From the NCBI RefSeq assembly GCF_003931565.1, contig NZ_RRYI01000010.1, forward strand, positions 62,001-126,000: a stretch of 64,000 bases of DNA. The letters are read 5' to 3'. Below, piece by piece: positions 25,147-33,588 of this stretch (within the stretch, counting starts at the first letter, position 1; each line of letters opens with the position of its first letter). The stretch comes from Caulobacter sp. 602-1. Lineage in GTDB: Bacteria > Pseudomonadota > Alphaproteobacteria > Caulobacterales > Caulobacteraceae. The translations under genes were made by a program, and so were the position numbers. Under the pieces are notes generated by a model that was not told the DNA's origin, made no database searches, and saw nothing but the letters and a program-made list of their open reading frames with translations.

Positions 25147-26415
25147 TCACCGTGGGATGCAGGCGGCTGCCCAAGCATCCATCAACTCTCTACGCTTCTC
25201 AAGCAAATCGCCGCGCCGATAAGCCGCCTCAACACGATTGGCGATGGTGTGCGCCAAGGCCATTTCTACAACCTCACCTGAATAATCTGTCGTCTCAGCG
25301 GCCCAATCACGGAACGTGCTCCGGAAGCCGTGGGTTGTCAGGTCACGCCGGTTCAAAGTCTTGAGCACCTTTAGTAAGCTCATATTGCTCAACCCCTGCC
25401 CCTCCCTCATGCCTGGAAAAACTGGCCCAGAAAGAGCCTCCATTCCTCGGTCGAGGGCACGCTTCTTAGCGTCGTCGAGTATGGCAACCGCCCGCGATGA
25501 AAGCGGAACACGGTGCTCCTTTTTCCCCTTCATCCGCCCTGCCGGGATGGTCCACAATCCAGGCTTCAGGTCTATCTCGCTCCATTCCGCGCCGATGACC
25601 TCCCCTGTGCGCGCTGCGGTCAGGATAGTGAATTCCAGCGCGCGCGCCGCGACACCGTTCACGCCTGCAAGCCGCTTCATGAACGCTGGCATCTCTGCAA
25701 AAGGCAGGGCTGAGTGATGCGTGACCGGAGCAACCTTCGACTTCGCCGGCAGGATCATCTCGAGATGCCCCTTCCAGCGCGCGGGATTCTCGCCCGACCG
25801 ATGCCCCTGAACTGTCGCCCAGTCGAGGACGGCCTCTATGCGCCCGCGAACCCGACTGGCAGTTTCGGATTTTTCAACCCAGATCGGCTGTAGAGCCGCT
25901 AGCACCTGCTTTGTCTCGATTTCATTGAGAGCTAGAGCCCCCATGTACGGAAAGGCGTAGGTGGTTAGCGTGCTGGTCCACTGCTTGGCGTGCTTTTCAT
26001 TTCGCCAGGCGGCTCGGTTCCCTTCGATGTACGCGTCTACCGCCGCCGCAAAAGTGAGAGCAGTCACCGCCCGCTCACGAACGAGCTGCACAGCCTCGGG
26101 GATCGACGGCGCCGGCGAATGGGACTCGGGAAGGTTTCCGGCCTGCATTCCACGCCTTGCCTCGAGCGGATCGACACCTTGAAACCGTAGGTGGCGCGCA
26201 CGCTCTGCCGCGTCCCGGGCCTCGGCGAGCGAAACCATATGCAGCGGCCCTAAGCCCATGCGCCTTTCGCGGCCCGACACCCAATAGCGAAACACCCAAG
26301 ATCGCCCGCCCGCGCCGGTGACCTGGAGGTGGAGGCCGCCGCCATCCGGATAAAGCCCTGGCTCAACGAGTCGCTTGAGCGTCATGACATTCAATCGCTG
26401 AACAAAGCGAGGCAT
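25147..26415 (-). CDS. P4-type tyrosine integrase (element 2)
   Basis: A 422-residue integrase with the same three-domain layout as the one at 20635-21900. Catalytic Arg is in TAARTGEVIGAEW, HxxR in TTHGFRSTFRDW and Tyr in VEAAYRR. It carries a longer linker near residues 85-115. Its start lies 195 bp from the 3' end of the tRNA-Ser gene, the normal arrangement for a tRNA-inserting element, and it reads into the island. The two integrases share most of the catalytic domain but differ at many silent and conservative positions, so they are not a recent duplication. Confidence 0.95.
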   Translation of the reverse strand: MPRFVQRLNVMTLKRLVEPGLYPDGGGLHLQVTGAGGRSWVFRYWVSGRERRMGLGPLHMVSLAEARDAAERARHLRFQGVDPLEARRGMQAGNLPESHSPAPSIPEAVQLVRERAVTALTFAAAVDAYIEGNRAAWRNEKHAKQWTSTLTTYAFPYMGALALNEIETKQVLAALQPIWVEKSETASRVRGRIEAVLDWATVQGHRSGENPARWKGHLEMILPAKSKVAPVTHHSALPFAEMPAFMKRLAGVNGVAARALEFTILTAARTGEVIGAEWSEIDLKPGLWTIPAGRMKGKKEHRVPLSSRAVAILDDAKKRALDRGMEALSGPVFPGMREGQGLSNMSLLKVLKTLNRRDLTTHGFRSTFRDWAAETTDYSGEVVEMALAHTIANRVEAAYRRGDLLEKRRELMDAWAAACIPR

Positions 26416-26431
26416 GACCGCACCTCAGTCG

Positions 26432-26466
26432 TTTATACGGTTCTTTATACGGTTCTTTATACGGTC
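26432..26466. repeat. three tandem 12-bp repeats before integrase 2
   Basis: TTTATACGGTTC at 26432-26443 and 26444-26455, with a third near-copy at 26456-26466. The array begins 17 bp upstream of the integrase start. AT-rich, evenly spaced and phased at about one helical turn, it fits arm-type integrase binding sites or a promoter-operator. Confidence 0.6.
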
Positions 26467-26609
26467 TGCAAAGTCACAGGAGCGGATGCGGATGGACGCA
26501 CTCGGACTCGAACAACACGAAAAGGCACCTTAAACGCTTGAATATAAGCGATTTTAGGCGCAATCCTGGACTGGCCTGGACGCGATCGGATGACGATGAA
26601 GGGGAGGTT

Positions 26610-26700
26610 TGGCGGAGACGGAGGGATTCGAACCCTCGATACCCTTTTGAGGTATGCCGCTTTAGCAAAGCGGTGCCTTCAGCCTCTCGGCCACGTCTCC
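26610..26700 (-). tRNA. tRNA-Ser (GCU), attachment site of the island
   Basis: 91 nt on the minus strand with a long variable arm. The acceptor GGAGACG pairs with CGTCTCC, then G and encoded CCA (26610-26612). The anticodon loop TTTGCTAAA gives GCU; the T loop is TTCGAAT. Its 3' end faces the integrase, and its last 14 bases are repeated at 22078-22091. The gene is whole, as expected when an element restores the tRNA end on insertion. Confidence 0.96.
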
Positions 26701-26808
26701 TCCTGAGAGGGAGCGGTTCGATAGCCTGTTCGCTTCGGGATGACAACGGCGCTTGTGCGGAAAATTCGCCTGTTAACGCGGCGCTCAGACGGCCTCGCTA
26801 GGTTGAAC

Positions 26809-28347
26809 ATGGTTTTTCCAGCGACGAGCGTCATGCGTCCAATCCCCTCCCCCGCCTCGAACGTCGAATCCGCTGTCGCCTTCGTCGGCGGGGCGGAGAT
26901 CGGGTCGCGTGTTTCGGGCGGCTCGGGCGGCGATGCGGGTCGGGGGCGGCGCGGGCCGTTCCGACCGGGCCAGCTGATCCCCTCGCGGGCGCGGCTGGAG
27001 GCGCGGCCGCTGGCGCGCGCCTTCCGCATCATCGACACTCTGGTCGCCGCCAGCGTCACGCTGGGGCTGACCGTCGCGGGCCATCCGCTGGTCGCCGGCC
27101 TGTGGGCCCTGGCCGTGCTGGTCGCGCTGCGGATGCTCGGCGCCTACGCCTTCCCGCGCAAGCAGGATCTGTCGCGGCACATGGCCCAAGTCGGCCTGGC
27201 GCTGGGCGCGGGCCTGCTGGCCGCCGCCGTCGCGCTGCTGCCGTCCGGTCGGGCCGAGGCGTCGGTTGTCTGGATACTGCTGGCCGCCACCGTCGGCCTC
27301 GCGGTCCTGCATGTCGCCTGGTGGACGATCATCGCCCGCGGTCGCCAGCTGGGCCGCCTGACGCCCAACATCATCGTGGTCGGCGCCACGGCCAACGCCC
27401 AGCGCCTGATCGAGGCGGCCCTGCGCACGGGCGAAGCCAATGTCCTGGGCGTGTTCGACGACCGCCTGGACCGCGCGCCCGAGAACATCATGGGCGTGCC
27501 GGTGCTGGGCGACACCACCGCCCTGCTCGACCATCGCATCATGCCCTATGTCGACCGCGTGGTGATCGCCGTGCAGTCGACGGCCCAGGGCCGGGTGCGC
27601 CAGCTGGTCGAGAAGCTGGGCGTGCTGCCCAATCCGGTGAACCTCTTCATCGACGTCGGCGGTCCGGCCGAGGACGACGCCGCCCTGGCCCGCATCGTCG
27701 CGGGCGGCGAGAATGAACTGTCGGGCGCCGCGCCCAGCGCGCGCCGGGCGTGGATCAAGCGCGCCCAGGACCTGGTCGTGGCGAGCGCGGGCCTGCTGGT
27801 CGCCGGTCCGGTCATGCTGATCGTCGCCCTGGCCGTGAAGCTGGACAGCCCCGGCCCGATCTTCTTCCGCCAGCGCCGCCACGGCTTCAACAACGAGGCG
27901 ATCCTGGTCTGGAAGTTCCGCTCGATGCGCCACGAGATGGCCGACGCCCAGGCCGCGCGGCAGATCAGCGCCAATGACGACCGCGTCACCAGGGTCGGCA
28001 AGTTCATCCGCAAGACCAGCCTCGACGAGCTGCCGCAGCTGTTCAACGTGCTGACCGGCGAGATGTCGATCGTCGGCCCCCGCCCCCACGCCATCGGCAT
28101 GAAGACCGGCGGCGTCGAGTCCGCCAAGCTGGTCGCCGAATACGCCCACCGCCACCGCATGAAGCCCGGCCTGACCGGCTGGGCGGCGATCAAAGGCTCC
28201 CGCGGTCCGGTCGACACGCCCGAGAGCGTCCGGCAGCGTGTCGCCCTGGACGTCGAATATATCGAGCGCCAGTCGTTCTGGCTGGACCTCTACGTCATCG
28301 TCATGACCATCCCCTGCCTGCTGGGGGACCGGTCGGCGGTGCGCTAG
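26809..28347 (+). CDS. undecaprenyl-phosphate hexose-1-phosphate transferase (long PHPT, HfsE/PssY type)
   Basis: About 512 residues from the ATG at 26809; 26740 and 26833 are alternatives. Four N-terminal helices lead to a CoA-binding-like domain (NIIVVGATANAQRLIEAALRTG), then a fifth helix and the catalytic region: DSPGPIFFRQRRHGFNN, WKFRSMR, DRVTRVGKFIRKTSLDELPQL, MSIVGPRPHA and KPGLTGWAAIKGSRG. It primes the capsule repeat on undecaprenyl phosphate. It leads the capsule gene run and sits 108 bp from the tRNA-Ser. Gene order here resembles the capsule locus of C. crescentus that holds pssY (recollection). Confidence 0.9.
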   Translation: MVFPATSVMRPIPSPASNVESAVAFVGGAEIGSRVSGGSGGDAGRGRRGPFRPGQLIPSRARLEARPLARAFRIIDTLVAASVTLGLTVAGHPLVAGLWALAVLVALRMLGAYAFPRKQDLSRHMAQVGLALGAGLLAAAVALLPSGRAEASVVWILLAATVGLAVLHVAWWTIIARGRQLGRLTPNIIVVGATANAQRLIEAALRTGEANVLGVFDDRLDRAPENIMGVPVLGDTTALLDHRIMPYVDRVVIAVQSTAQGRVRQLVEKLGVLPNPVNLFIDVGGPAEDDAALARIVAGGENELSGAAPSARRAWIKRAQDLVVASAGLLVAGPVMLIVALAVKLDSPGPIFFRQRRHGFNNEAILVWKFRSMRHEMADAQAARQISANDDRVTRVGKFIRKTSLDELPQLFNVLTGEMSIVGPRPHAIGMKTGGVESAKLVAEYAHRHRMKPGLTGWAAIKGSRGPVDTPESVRQRVALDVEYIERQSFWLDLYVIVMTIPCLLGDRSAVR

Positions 28348-28357
28348 GCGGCCGGCG

Positions 28358-29797
28358 ATGTTCTGGCGCGGGGTTCTTGGCTACCTTCCGGTCAATGTGG
28401 TGCAGGGCGTGGTGGGCCTGCTCACCATCGTCCTGTTCACGCGCGTGCTGGATCCGACCCAGTACGGCGTCTACGCCCTGGCCTTCTCGGTCGGCAGCCT
28501 GACCCAGACCGTTCTCCTGACCTGGACCGAGGCCGCCATGGCTCGCTTCCTGGCGGCGCGCGGCGAAGACGGGCGGCTGGCCGACCACTTCGCCACCCTC
28601 TATCGCCTGTGGATCGGCGCGGCGGTTCTCGTGCCCCTGGCCTGCGTCGCCGTGGCGATGTCGCCGCTGCATGGGCCGCTGAAGGTGGCGGTGATCGCCG
28701 CCCTGGCCTCCACTCTGGTCAACAGCCTGACGAAGCTGGCCCTTGAGCGCCGGCGGGCGGCGGGCGAGGTCTCCGGCGCGGCCCTGCTGACCATCATCCA
28801 GAACGCCGGCGGCTTTGTCCTGGGCCTCGCCCTGGCCTTCGCCGGCCTGGGCGGCGCGGCGCCGATCCTGGGCGTCGGCGCGATCTCGGCCCTTTGCGTG
28901 GTCCTGGTCCTGCCGGCCGAACTGAAGCGCCTGGCCGGCGGAAAGTTCGATCGCGCCCTGGCGCGCGCCTACGCGGCCTATGGCTTGCCGGTGTCGCTGT
29001 CGCTGATCCTGGCCCTGGTGCTGGCCAGCACCGACCGGCTGTTGCTGGGCGCGTTCCTCGACGAGGCCACGGTCGGCGTCTACCACGCCGGCTATTCGCT
29101 GGGCAGCCGCACCCTGGACGTCGTCTTCATCTGGCTGGGCATGGCTGGCGCCCCCGCCCTGATCTCGGCGCTCGAACGCGGCGGCCAGTCGGCCCTCACC
29201 GAAGCCGCCCACGAACAGGCCAGCTTCATGACCCTGTTGACCCTGCCCGCCGCCGTCGGCCTGGCGCTGGTCGCCCGCCCCCTGGCCGAGCTGATGATCG
29301 GCGAGGATTTGCGGGTCGGCGCCAGCCATGTGACGCCCTGGATCGCCGCCAGCGGCTGGCTGTCGGGCGTGACGACCTACTATCTGCTGCAGGCTTTCAC
29401 CCTGGCGCGCCGCACGCCGCTGCTGATCGTCAGCATGAGCGCGCCGGCCATCGTCAATGTCATTTTCAACCTGGCGCTGATCCCGCGCCTGGGCCTGGAC
29501 GGCGCGCTATGGGCCACGACGCTCAGCTACGGCGTCGGCGCCGTCGCCGCCTGGGCCCTGGGCCGCCGCGCGTGCCGGCTGCCGATCCCGTGGGAAGTGC
29601 TGGCCAAGGCCGGCGCCGCGTGCGTCGCCATGGCCCTGGTCGTGCGCCTGTTGCCCTCGCCGGGCGGCGCGCTGGAGCTGGCCCTGAAGGCCGGCGTCGG
29701 CGCGACCGTCTATGGCGCGATCGTGCTGAGCCTCGATGTCGGCGGCTTGCGCGGCAAGCTTTCTGGTCTTCTTCGTCGGAGGGCCCCCGCCCTATGA
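28358..29797 (+). CDS. Wzx-like flippase of the capsule locus
   Basis: A 479-residue membrane protein with about 12-14 hydrophobic helices of the polysaccharide transport (MOP) family, opening VNVVQGVVGLLTIVLFTRVLDPTQYGVYALAFS. It follows the priming transferase by 10 bp and overlaps the next glycosyltransferase by 4 bp. It is not a close copy of the flippase at 6610-8088, so the two loci handle different repeats or arose separately. Confidence 0.9.
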   Translation: MFWRGVLGYLPVNVVQGVVGLLTIVLFTRVLDPTQYGVYALAFSVGSLTQTVLLTWTEAAMARFLAARGEDGRLADHFATLYRLWIGAAVLVPLACVAVAMSPLHGPLKVAVIAALASTLVNSLTKLALERRRAAGEVSGAALLTIIQNAGGFVLGLALAFAGLGGAAPILGVGAISALCVVLVLPAELKRLAGGKFDRALARAYAAYGLPVSLSLILALVLASTDRLLLGAFLDEATVGVYHAGYSLGSRTLDVVFIWLGMAGAPALISALERGGQSALTEAAHEQASFMTLLTLPAAVGLALVARPLAELMIGEDLRVGASHVTPWIAASGWLSGVTTYYLLQAFTLARRTPLLIVSMSAPAIVNVIFNLALIPRLGLDGALWATTLSYGVGAVAAWALGRRACRLPIPWEVLAKAGAACVAMALVVRLLPSPGGALELALKAGVGATVYGAIVLSLDVGGLRGKLSGLLRRRAPAL

Positions 29798-30723
29798 CCG
29801 TCCCCATCACTGAACTTCGTATCGAGAACGCCGCCTGGGCCAGCGCCCGGCCGCGGCTGTCGGTGCTGATCCCGACCTTCCGCGACGACCCTGGCGCCTT
29901 GCTCAAGGCCCTGGACGATCCCAGCGCCTCGGCCGAGATCGTGGTGCTGGACGATGGCGGGAGCGACGACATGCTCGCCGAACGCATCGCTCGCCGGATC
30001 CAGGCCCTGCGCGTCCCCGCCCGCTTCGTGCGCCTGTCCAGCAACGAGGGCCGCGCCAAGGGCCGCAACCGGCTGGCCAGCCATGCCCGCGGAGGCCACT
30101 TCCTGTTCCTCGACAGCGACATGCTGCCCGACACCCCGGACTTCCTCAGTCGCTGGGCGGCGGTGGCCGAGACCAACGCTCCCGTGGCGTTCGGCGGCTT
30201 CACCCTCGACCAGACTCCCCAGCGCCCCGAGACCGCCCTGCACCGGGCCATGGCGCTGAAGAGCGACTGCACGCCCGCCCCCGAGCGCGCCAGGGAGCCC
30301 GAGAAGCACGTCTTCACCTCCAACCTGCTGGTCCGCCGCGACGTGTTCGAGACCATCGGCTTCGACGAGGGCTTCGCCGGCTGGGGCTGGGAGGATGTCG
30401 AGTGGGCGATGCGGGTGGTGCGCCAGCATCCGATCCTGCACATCGACAATAGCGCCACGCACCTGGGCCTGGACGCCGCGCCGACCATGGCCGCCAAGTA
30501 CGAGCAGTCGGCCGCCAACTTCGCCCGCGTGGTCGCCAGCCACCGCGACATCGTCAGCGCCTATCCCAGCTACAAGGTCGCCAAGGCGCTGAAGCCCTTC
30601 CCGCTGCGCGGCGTCTGGCGACCGATGCTGAAGCGCATCGCCCTGGCCGAGGCCGTCCCCGTCTCCCTTCGCGCGTTCGCCATGCGGCTGTACCGCGCGT
30701 CGCTCTACATAGAGGCCGTCTGA
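29794..30723 (+). CDS. GT2-family glycosyltransferase
   Basis: 309 residues. The ATG at 29794 follows GGAGGG and overlaps the flippase stop; a much longer upstream frame is antisense-like noise. It has a GT-A fold: LSVLIPTFRDDPGALLKAL, EIVVLDDGGSDD, the DxD motif FLDSDMLPD and the acceptor-site motif GWGWEDVEWAMRV (the ED pair). It is inverting. It adds a sugar to the capsule repeat on the cytoplasmic side. The end shares one base with the deacetylase gene. Confidence 0.92.
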   Translation: MTVPITELRIENAAWASARPRLSVLIPTFRDDPGALLKALDDPSASAEIVVLDDGGSDDMLAERIARRIQALRVPARFVRLSSNEGRAKGRNRLASHARGGHFLFLDSDMLPDTPDFLSRWAAVAETNAPVAFGGFTLDQTPQRPETALHRAMALKSDCTPAPERAREPEKHVFTSNLLVRRDVFETIGFDEGFAGWGWEDVEWAMRVVRQHPILHIDNSATHLGLDAAPTMAAKYEQSAANFARVVASHRDIVSAYPSYKVAKALKPFPLRGVWRPMLKRIALAEAVPVSLRAFAMRLYRASLYIEAV

Positions 30724-31496
30724 TGCAGGTCGAATTCGAGAAGGTCGACGCCTACGAGCCCGACCGGACCCTGAAGGGCAAGCTGCGCCGCCGGCTGATC
30801 CGTCTGGCCTACCGCCGTCCGGCCAAGGTGGCGCTGGAGCGGCCGATGGTGTCGTTCAGCTTCGACGACGCCCCCGCCACGGCCTGCGAGGCTGGCGCCA
30901 AGGCGCTGGAGACGCGCGGCCTGCGCGGCACCTACTATTTCGCCGCCGGCCTGGCCGGGCGCGATGGCCCGATGGGCCGCTTCGCCACGGGCGCCGATGC
31001 GCGCCGACTGCGCGACGCCGGGCACGAGATCGCCTGCCACACCTTCTCGCACCTGGACTGCGGCCAGTCGTCCGGAGCGACGACGATCGCCGATGTCGAG
31101 CGGAACGCCGAGAGCCTGGCGGCCTGGGGCGCGGGCGAGCCGGTCAGCTTCGCCTATCCCTATGGCGACGTCGGCGCGCCGGCCAAGACCGCCCTCGCGG
31201 GACGTTTCAAGACCCTGCGCGCCCTGCACCACGGCCTGATCGCCGACGGGGCTGATCTCAACCAGGCGCCGGCCGTCGGTATCGAGGGCGAGGATGGCGA
31301 GAGCGTCGCCAACGCCTGGCTGGACAAGGCCAGGGCTCGCAGGGCCTGGCTGATCCTCTACACGCACGACGTCGCGCCGGAACCCTCGCAATGGGGCTGC
31401 ACGACGGGCGCATTGGAGCGGTTGATCGATCGCGCGGTGGCGGACGGTTTCGATGTCGTGACGGTCGCGGAGGGCGCCACGCGGATCGGGCTCTGA
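30723..31496 (+). CDS. polysaccharide deacetylase (NodB domain)
   Basis: 257 residues. Metal and catalytic motifs of carbohydrate esterase family 4 are present: SFDDAP (Asp48, Asp49), HTFSHLDC (His106, His110) and FAYPYGD. A C-terminal LYTHDV supplies the last family His. There is no signal peptide, which suggests action in the cytoplasm on lipid-linked intermediates or an unusual export route. It is the last gene of the plus-strand capsule run and converges with the polymerase gene. Confidence 0.9.
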   Translation: MQVEFEKVDAYEPDRTLKGKLRRRLIRLAYRRPAKVALERPMVSFSFDDAPATACEAGAKALETRGLRGTYYFAAGLAGRDGPMGRFATGADARRLRDAGHEIACHTFSHLDCGQSSGATTIADVERNAESLAAWGAGEPVSFAYPYGDVGAPAKTALAGRFKTLRALHHGLIADGADLNQAPAVGIEGEDGESVANAWLDKARARRAWLILYTHDVAPEPSQWGCTTGALERLIDRAVADGFDVVTVAEGATRIGL

Positions 31497-31547
31497 TCTT
31501 GAAGAGCCCTCTCATCCGATAACCGCTTTGCACTTGTCCGGAAGGCT

Positions 31548-32816
31548 CTACGCCTCGTCCTGCGCCTTGTCGGAGAAGGCCAGCTTGGCGGCCAGGGCCA
31601 CGAACACGGCCCAGCGGAAGTCGTTGTAAACGACCGCGATGCTCTCGGTCAGGCTGACCAGGGTGAAGACCACCAGGAACGGAAAAGCCAGCATCGCTCC
31701 GCGATTGCGGAACACCGCGATGATCGCCAGCGTCATGGTCTGCAGATAGAAGAAACCCCAGGCGACGAGCCCGACCACGCCCATGCCGATCAGCTGCTCG
31801 ATCCACGAATTATGGGCGTGCTGGGGGGTGAACTTGGCGTCGTGGACGATCCAGGCCAGCGGCCCCCAGCCCGACTTGTCGCTCCACACGGCCGCGTAGC
31901 CGTAGCCCAGCCACGGCCTCTGCTCGATCTGGCGGAAGGCGGCGGTCCAGATCTGGGTCCGGCCGGTCAGGGTGGCGTCCTTGCCCAGGATGCCGAAGAA
32001 CACGTCCGAGGCGAACACGATGAACGCCGCCAGCAGCAGGAAACCGGTCACCCCTGCCCAGGTCGCGGCGGCGGCGAGGGCCGGACCGCGCTGGCAGATC
32101 CAGACGAAGGCCAAGGCCATCAGGCCCAGCATCAGCGAGGCCAGCGAGGTCTTGGACTGCGACATGATCACCAGCCCCACCGCCAGCGCCGCGAAGGTCA
32201 GCCAGACGCCCTTGCGCTGGGGATCCAGCAGGGCCGCGCCGCAGAGGATGCAGCAGCCCAGGGCCATCATGCCGCCCAGCGAGTTCTTCTCCAGCCACAG
32301 GCCGCGCCAGGCGCCCGGGAAGAGTTCGGTCATGATGCCGATCGAGGGGAAGGCGATACAGGCGATGTAGGAGGCGATGATCAGCACACAGAAGGTGGTC
32401 GCGAACACCCGGGCCAGCTCCGCCCAGCGAAAGCGAGCCGCCAGGGCCAGGCCCGAGACCGTCGTGCAGCCTACGGCGAAGCCGCGGCGGATGGAGACGT
32501 CGGGCTGGATCGACCAGAAGATCGAGGCCGCCACCACGCCCATCAGGATGATCAGGAACGGCTGGCGGATCGTGACCCGCACCATGGTCCACGGCCGGGC
32601 CAGGACCAGCAGGAAGGCCAGTCCGTAGGCGGGCAGGAAGGCCACGCGCAGCAGGCCCGAACTGGACTCGTCGGTCTTCTCGCCGAACAGCGGCAGCTGC
32701 CAGCCGCCGGTGTAGATCAGCAACATGACCACGGCGATGGCGATGGTCAGCGCCGACGGCGCCAGCGCCCGGGTGTCCGGCCGGCCCCACGCCGCGTCCG
32801 GAGCAAGGCTTGTCAC
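31548..32816 (-). CDS. Wzy-like O-antigen ligase/polymerase of the capsule locus
   Basis: 422 residues from a GTG at 32816 that overlaps the stop of the CpsD-like gene (GTGA). About eleven membrane helices and the long periplasmic loop with 'TGRTQIWTAAFRQIEQRPWLGYGYAAVW' and 'HAHNSWIEQLIGMG' are typical of the O-antigen ligase/Wzy_C family. It would link capsule repeats in the periplasm. It shares the minus-strand operon with CpsD-like and Wzz genes. A frame extending to 33137 is a shadow. Confidence 0.9.
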   Translation of the reverse strand: MTSLAPDAAWGRPDTRALAPSALTIAIAVVMLLIYTGGWQLPLFGEKTDESSSGLLRVAFLPAYGLAFLLVLARPWTMVRVTIRQPFLIILMGVVAASIFWSIQPDVSIRRGFAVGCTTVSGLALAARFRWAELARVFATTFCVLIIASYIACIAFPSIGIMTELFPGAWRGLWLEKNSLGGMMALGCCILCGAALLDPQRKGVWLTFAALAVGLVIMSQSKTSLASLMLGLMALAFVWICQRGPALAAAATWAGVTGFLLLAAFIVFASDVFFGILGKDATLTGRTQIWTAAFRQIEQRPWLGYGYAAVWSDKSGWGPLAWIVHDAKFTPQHAHNSWIEQLIGMGVVGLVAWGFFYLQTMTLAIIAVFRNRGAMLAFPFLVVFTLVSLTESIAVVYNDFRWAVFVALAAKLAFSDKAQDEA

Positions 32817-33514
32817 GGCAGGATCGCCTTCAGGAAGGCGGGCGGTTCGACCGAGACCTTGTTGAAGAACATGCCCGCGCATCTGCCGCCCGCGGCGGTC
32901 AGGGCGTCGCGCAGCATGGCCGGCTGGCGCACGTCCGGCTGGTCGGCCGAGACCACCATCACCGTCTGGTCCATGTGCTGGGCGATGGTCGGGCCGGACT
33001 GCGAGCGGTCCAGGGACGGGCTGTCGACGACTATGATCTCGGCGTGCTTGCGCAGCGCCCGCCAATAGTCCGCCGACGGAATGACGTGGGCCTGCTGGCG
33101 GCCGCGCAGGGCCTCGCGGTTGAAACGGGTGATCCACAGGCGCGGACCGCCGACGCTGTGACCGGTCAGGAACTTGGAGTCCGGCCAGACCCCGCCCTCG
33201 GCGCGGGGCGCCGGCGGCTGGACGGTGAAGAAGGTCGAGCCGTCGGGCGAGGCCGCCACAGGCGGGCCCAGCGGGCCGAAGCGGTTCGGATCGGCGGAGA
33301 TCTCGCGGAACTGGCTGGGGCTGTTGAGGTCGAGGTCGATCAGCCAGGTCTTGCGGCCGGCGCGACGCGACGTGAAACGGGCGAATTCACGGGCTACCGT
33401 CGAGGTCCCCTCCCCCCGTCGCGCGGCGATGAACTGGATGACGTGCGGACGGCCGACAGGCGGCGCGCCAAGCGCCCCCCACAGCTCCGTCATCTCGACG
33501 TTCAAATCCACCAT
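32813..33514 (-). CDS. CpsD/BY-kinase-like P-loop protein lacking the Walker A lysine
   Basis: A 233-residue protein with the layout of the cytoplasmic half of bacterial tyrosine kinases. The P-loop is ARRGEGTSTVAREFA, with Thr37 where the family has Lys (GEGKST). Walker A' is WLIDLDLNSPS and Walker B is IIVVDSPSL. There is no C-terminal tyrosine cluster. It probably partners the Wzz protein encoded 74 bp upstream and tunes chain length as a non-kinase regulator. ATP hydrolysis and phosphorylation are doubtful. Confidence 0.82.
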   Translation of the reverse strand: MVDLNVEMTELWGALGAPPVGRPHVIQFIAARRGEGTSTVAREFARFTSRRAGRKTWLIDLDLNSPSQFREISADPNRFGPLGPPVAASPDGSTFFTVQPPAPRAEGGVWPDSKFLTGHSVGGPRLWITRFNREALRGRQQAHVIPSADYWRALRKHAEIIVVDSPSLDRSQSGPTIAQHMDQTVMVVSADQPDVRQPAMLRDALTAAGGRCAGMFFNKVSVEPPAFLKAILP

Positions 33515-33588
33515 CTACCGAATCGCCGCGCACTCAGAAGACCGCAAGGTGCGACATTAACCCTGTCGGCGAAAGGCGACGAAAGCAC

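Noticed and set aside
28894..29793. Long N-terminal extension of the GT2 gene
   Set aside because: The sequence before 29794 is Arg/Pro-rich antisense-type noise over the flippase; ATG 29794 has a ribosome site and begins the domain.
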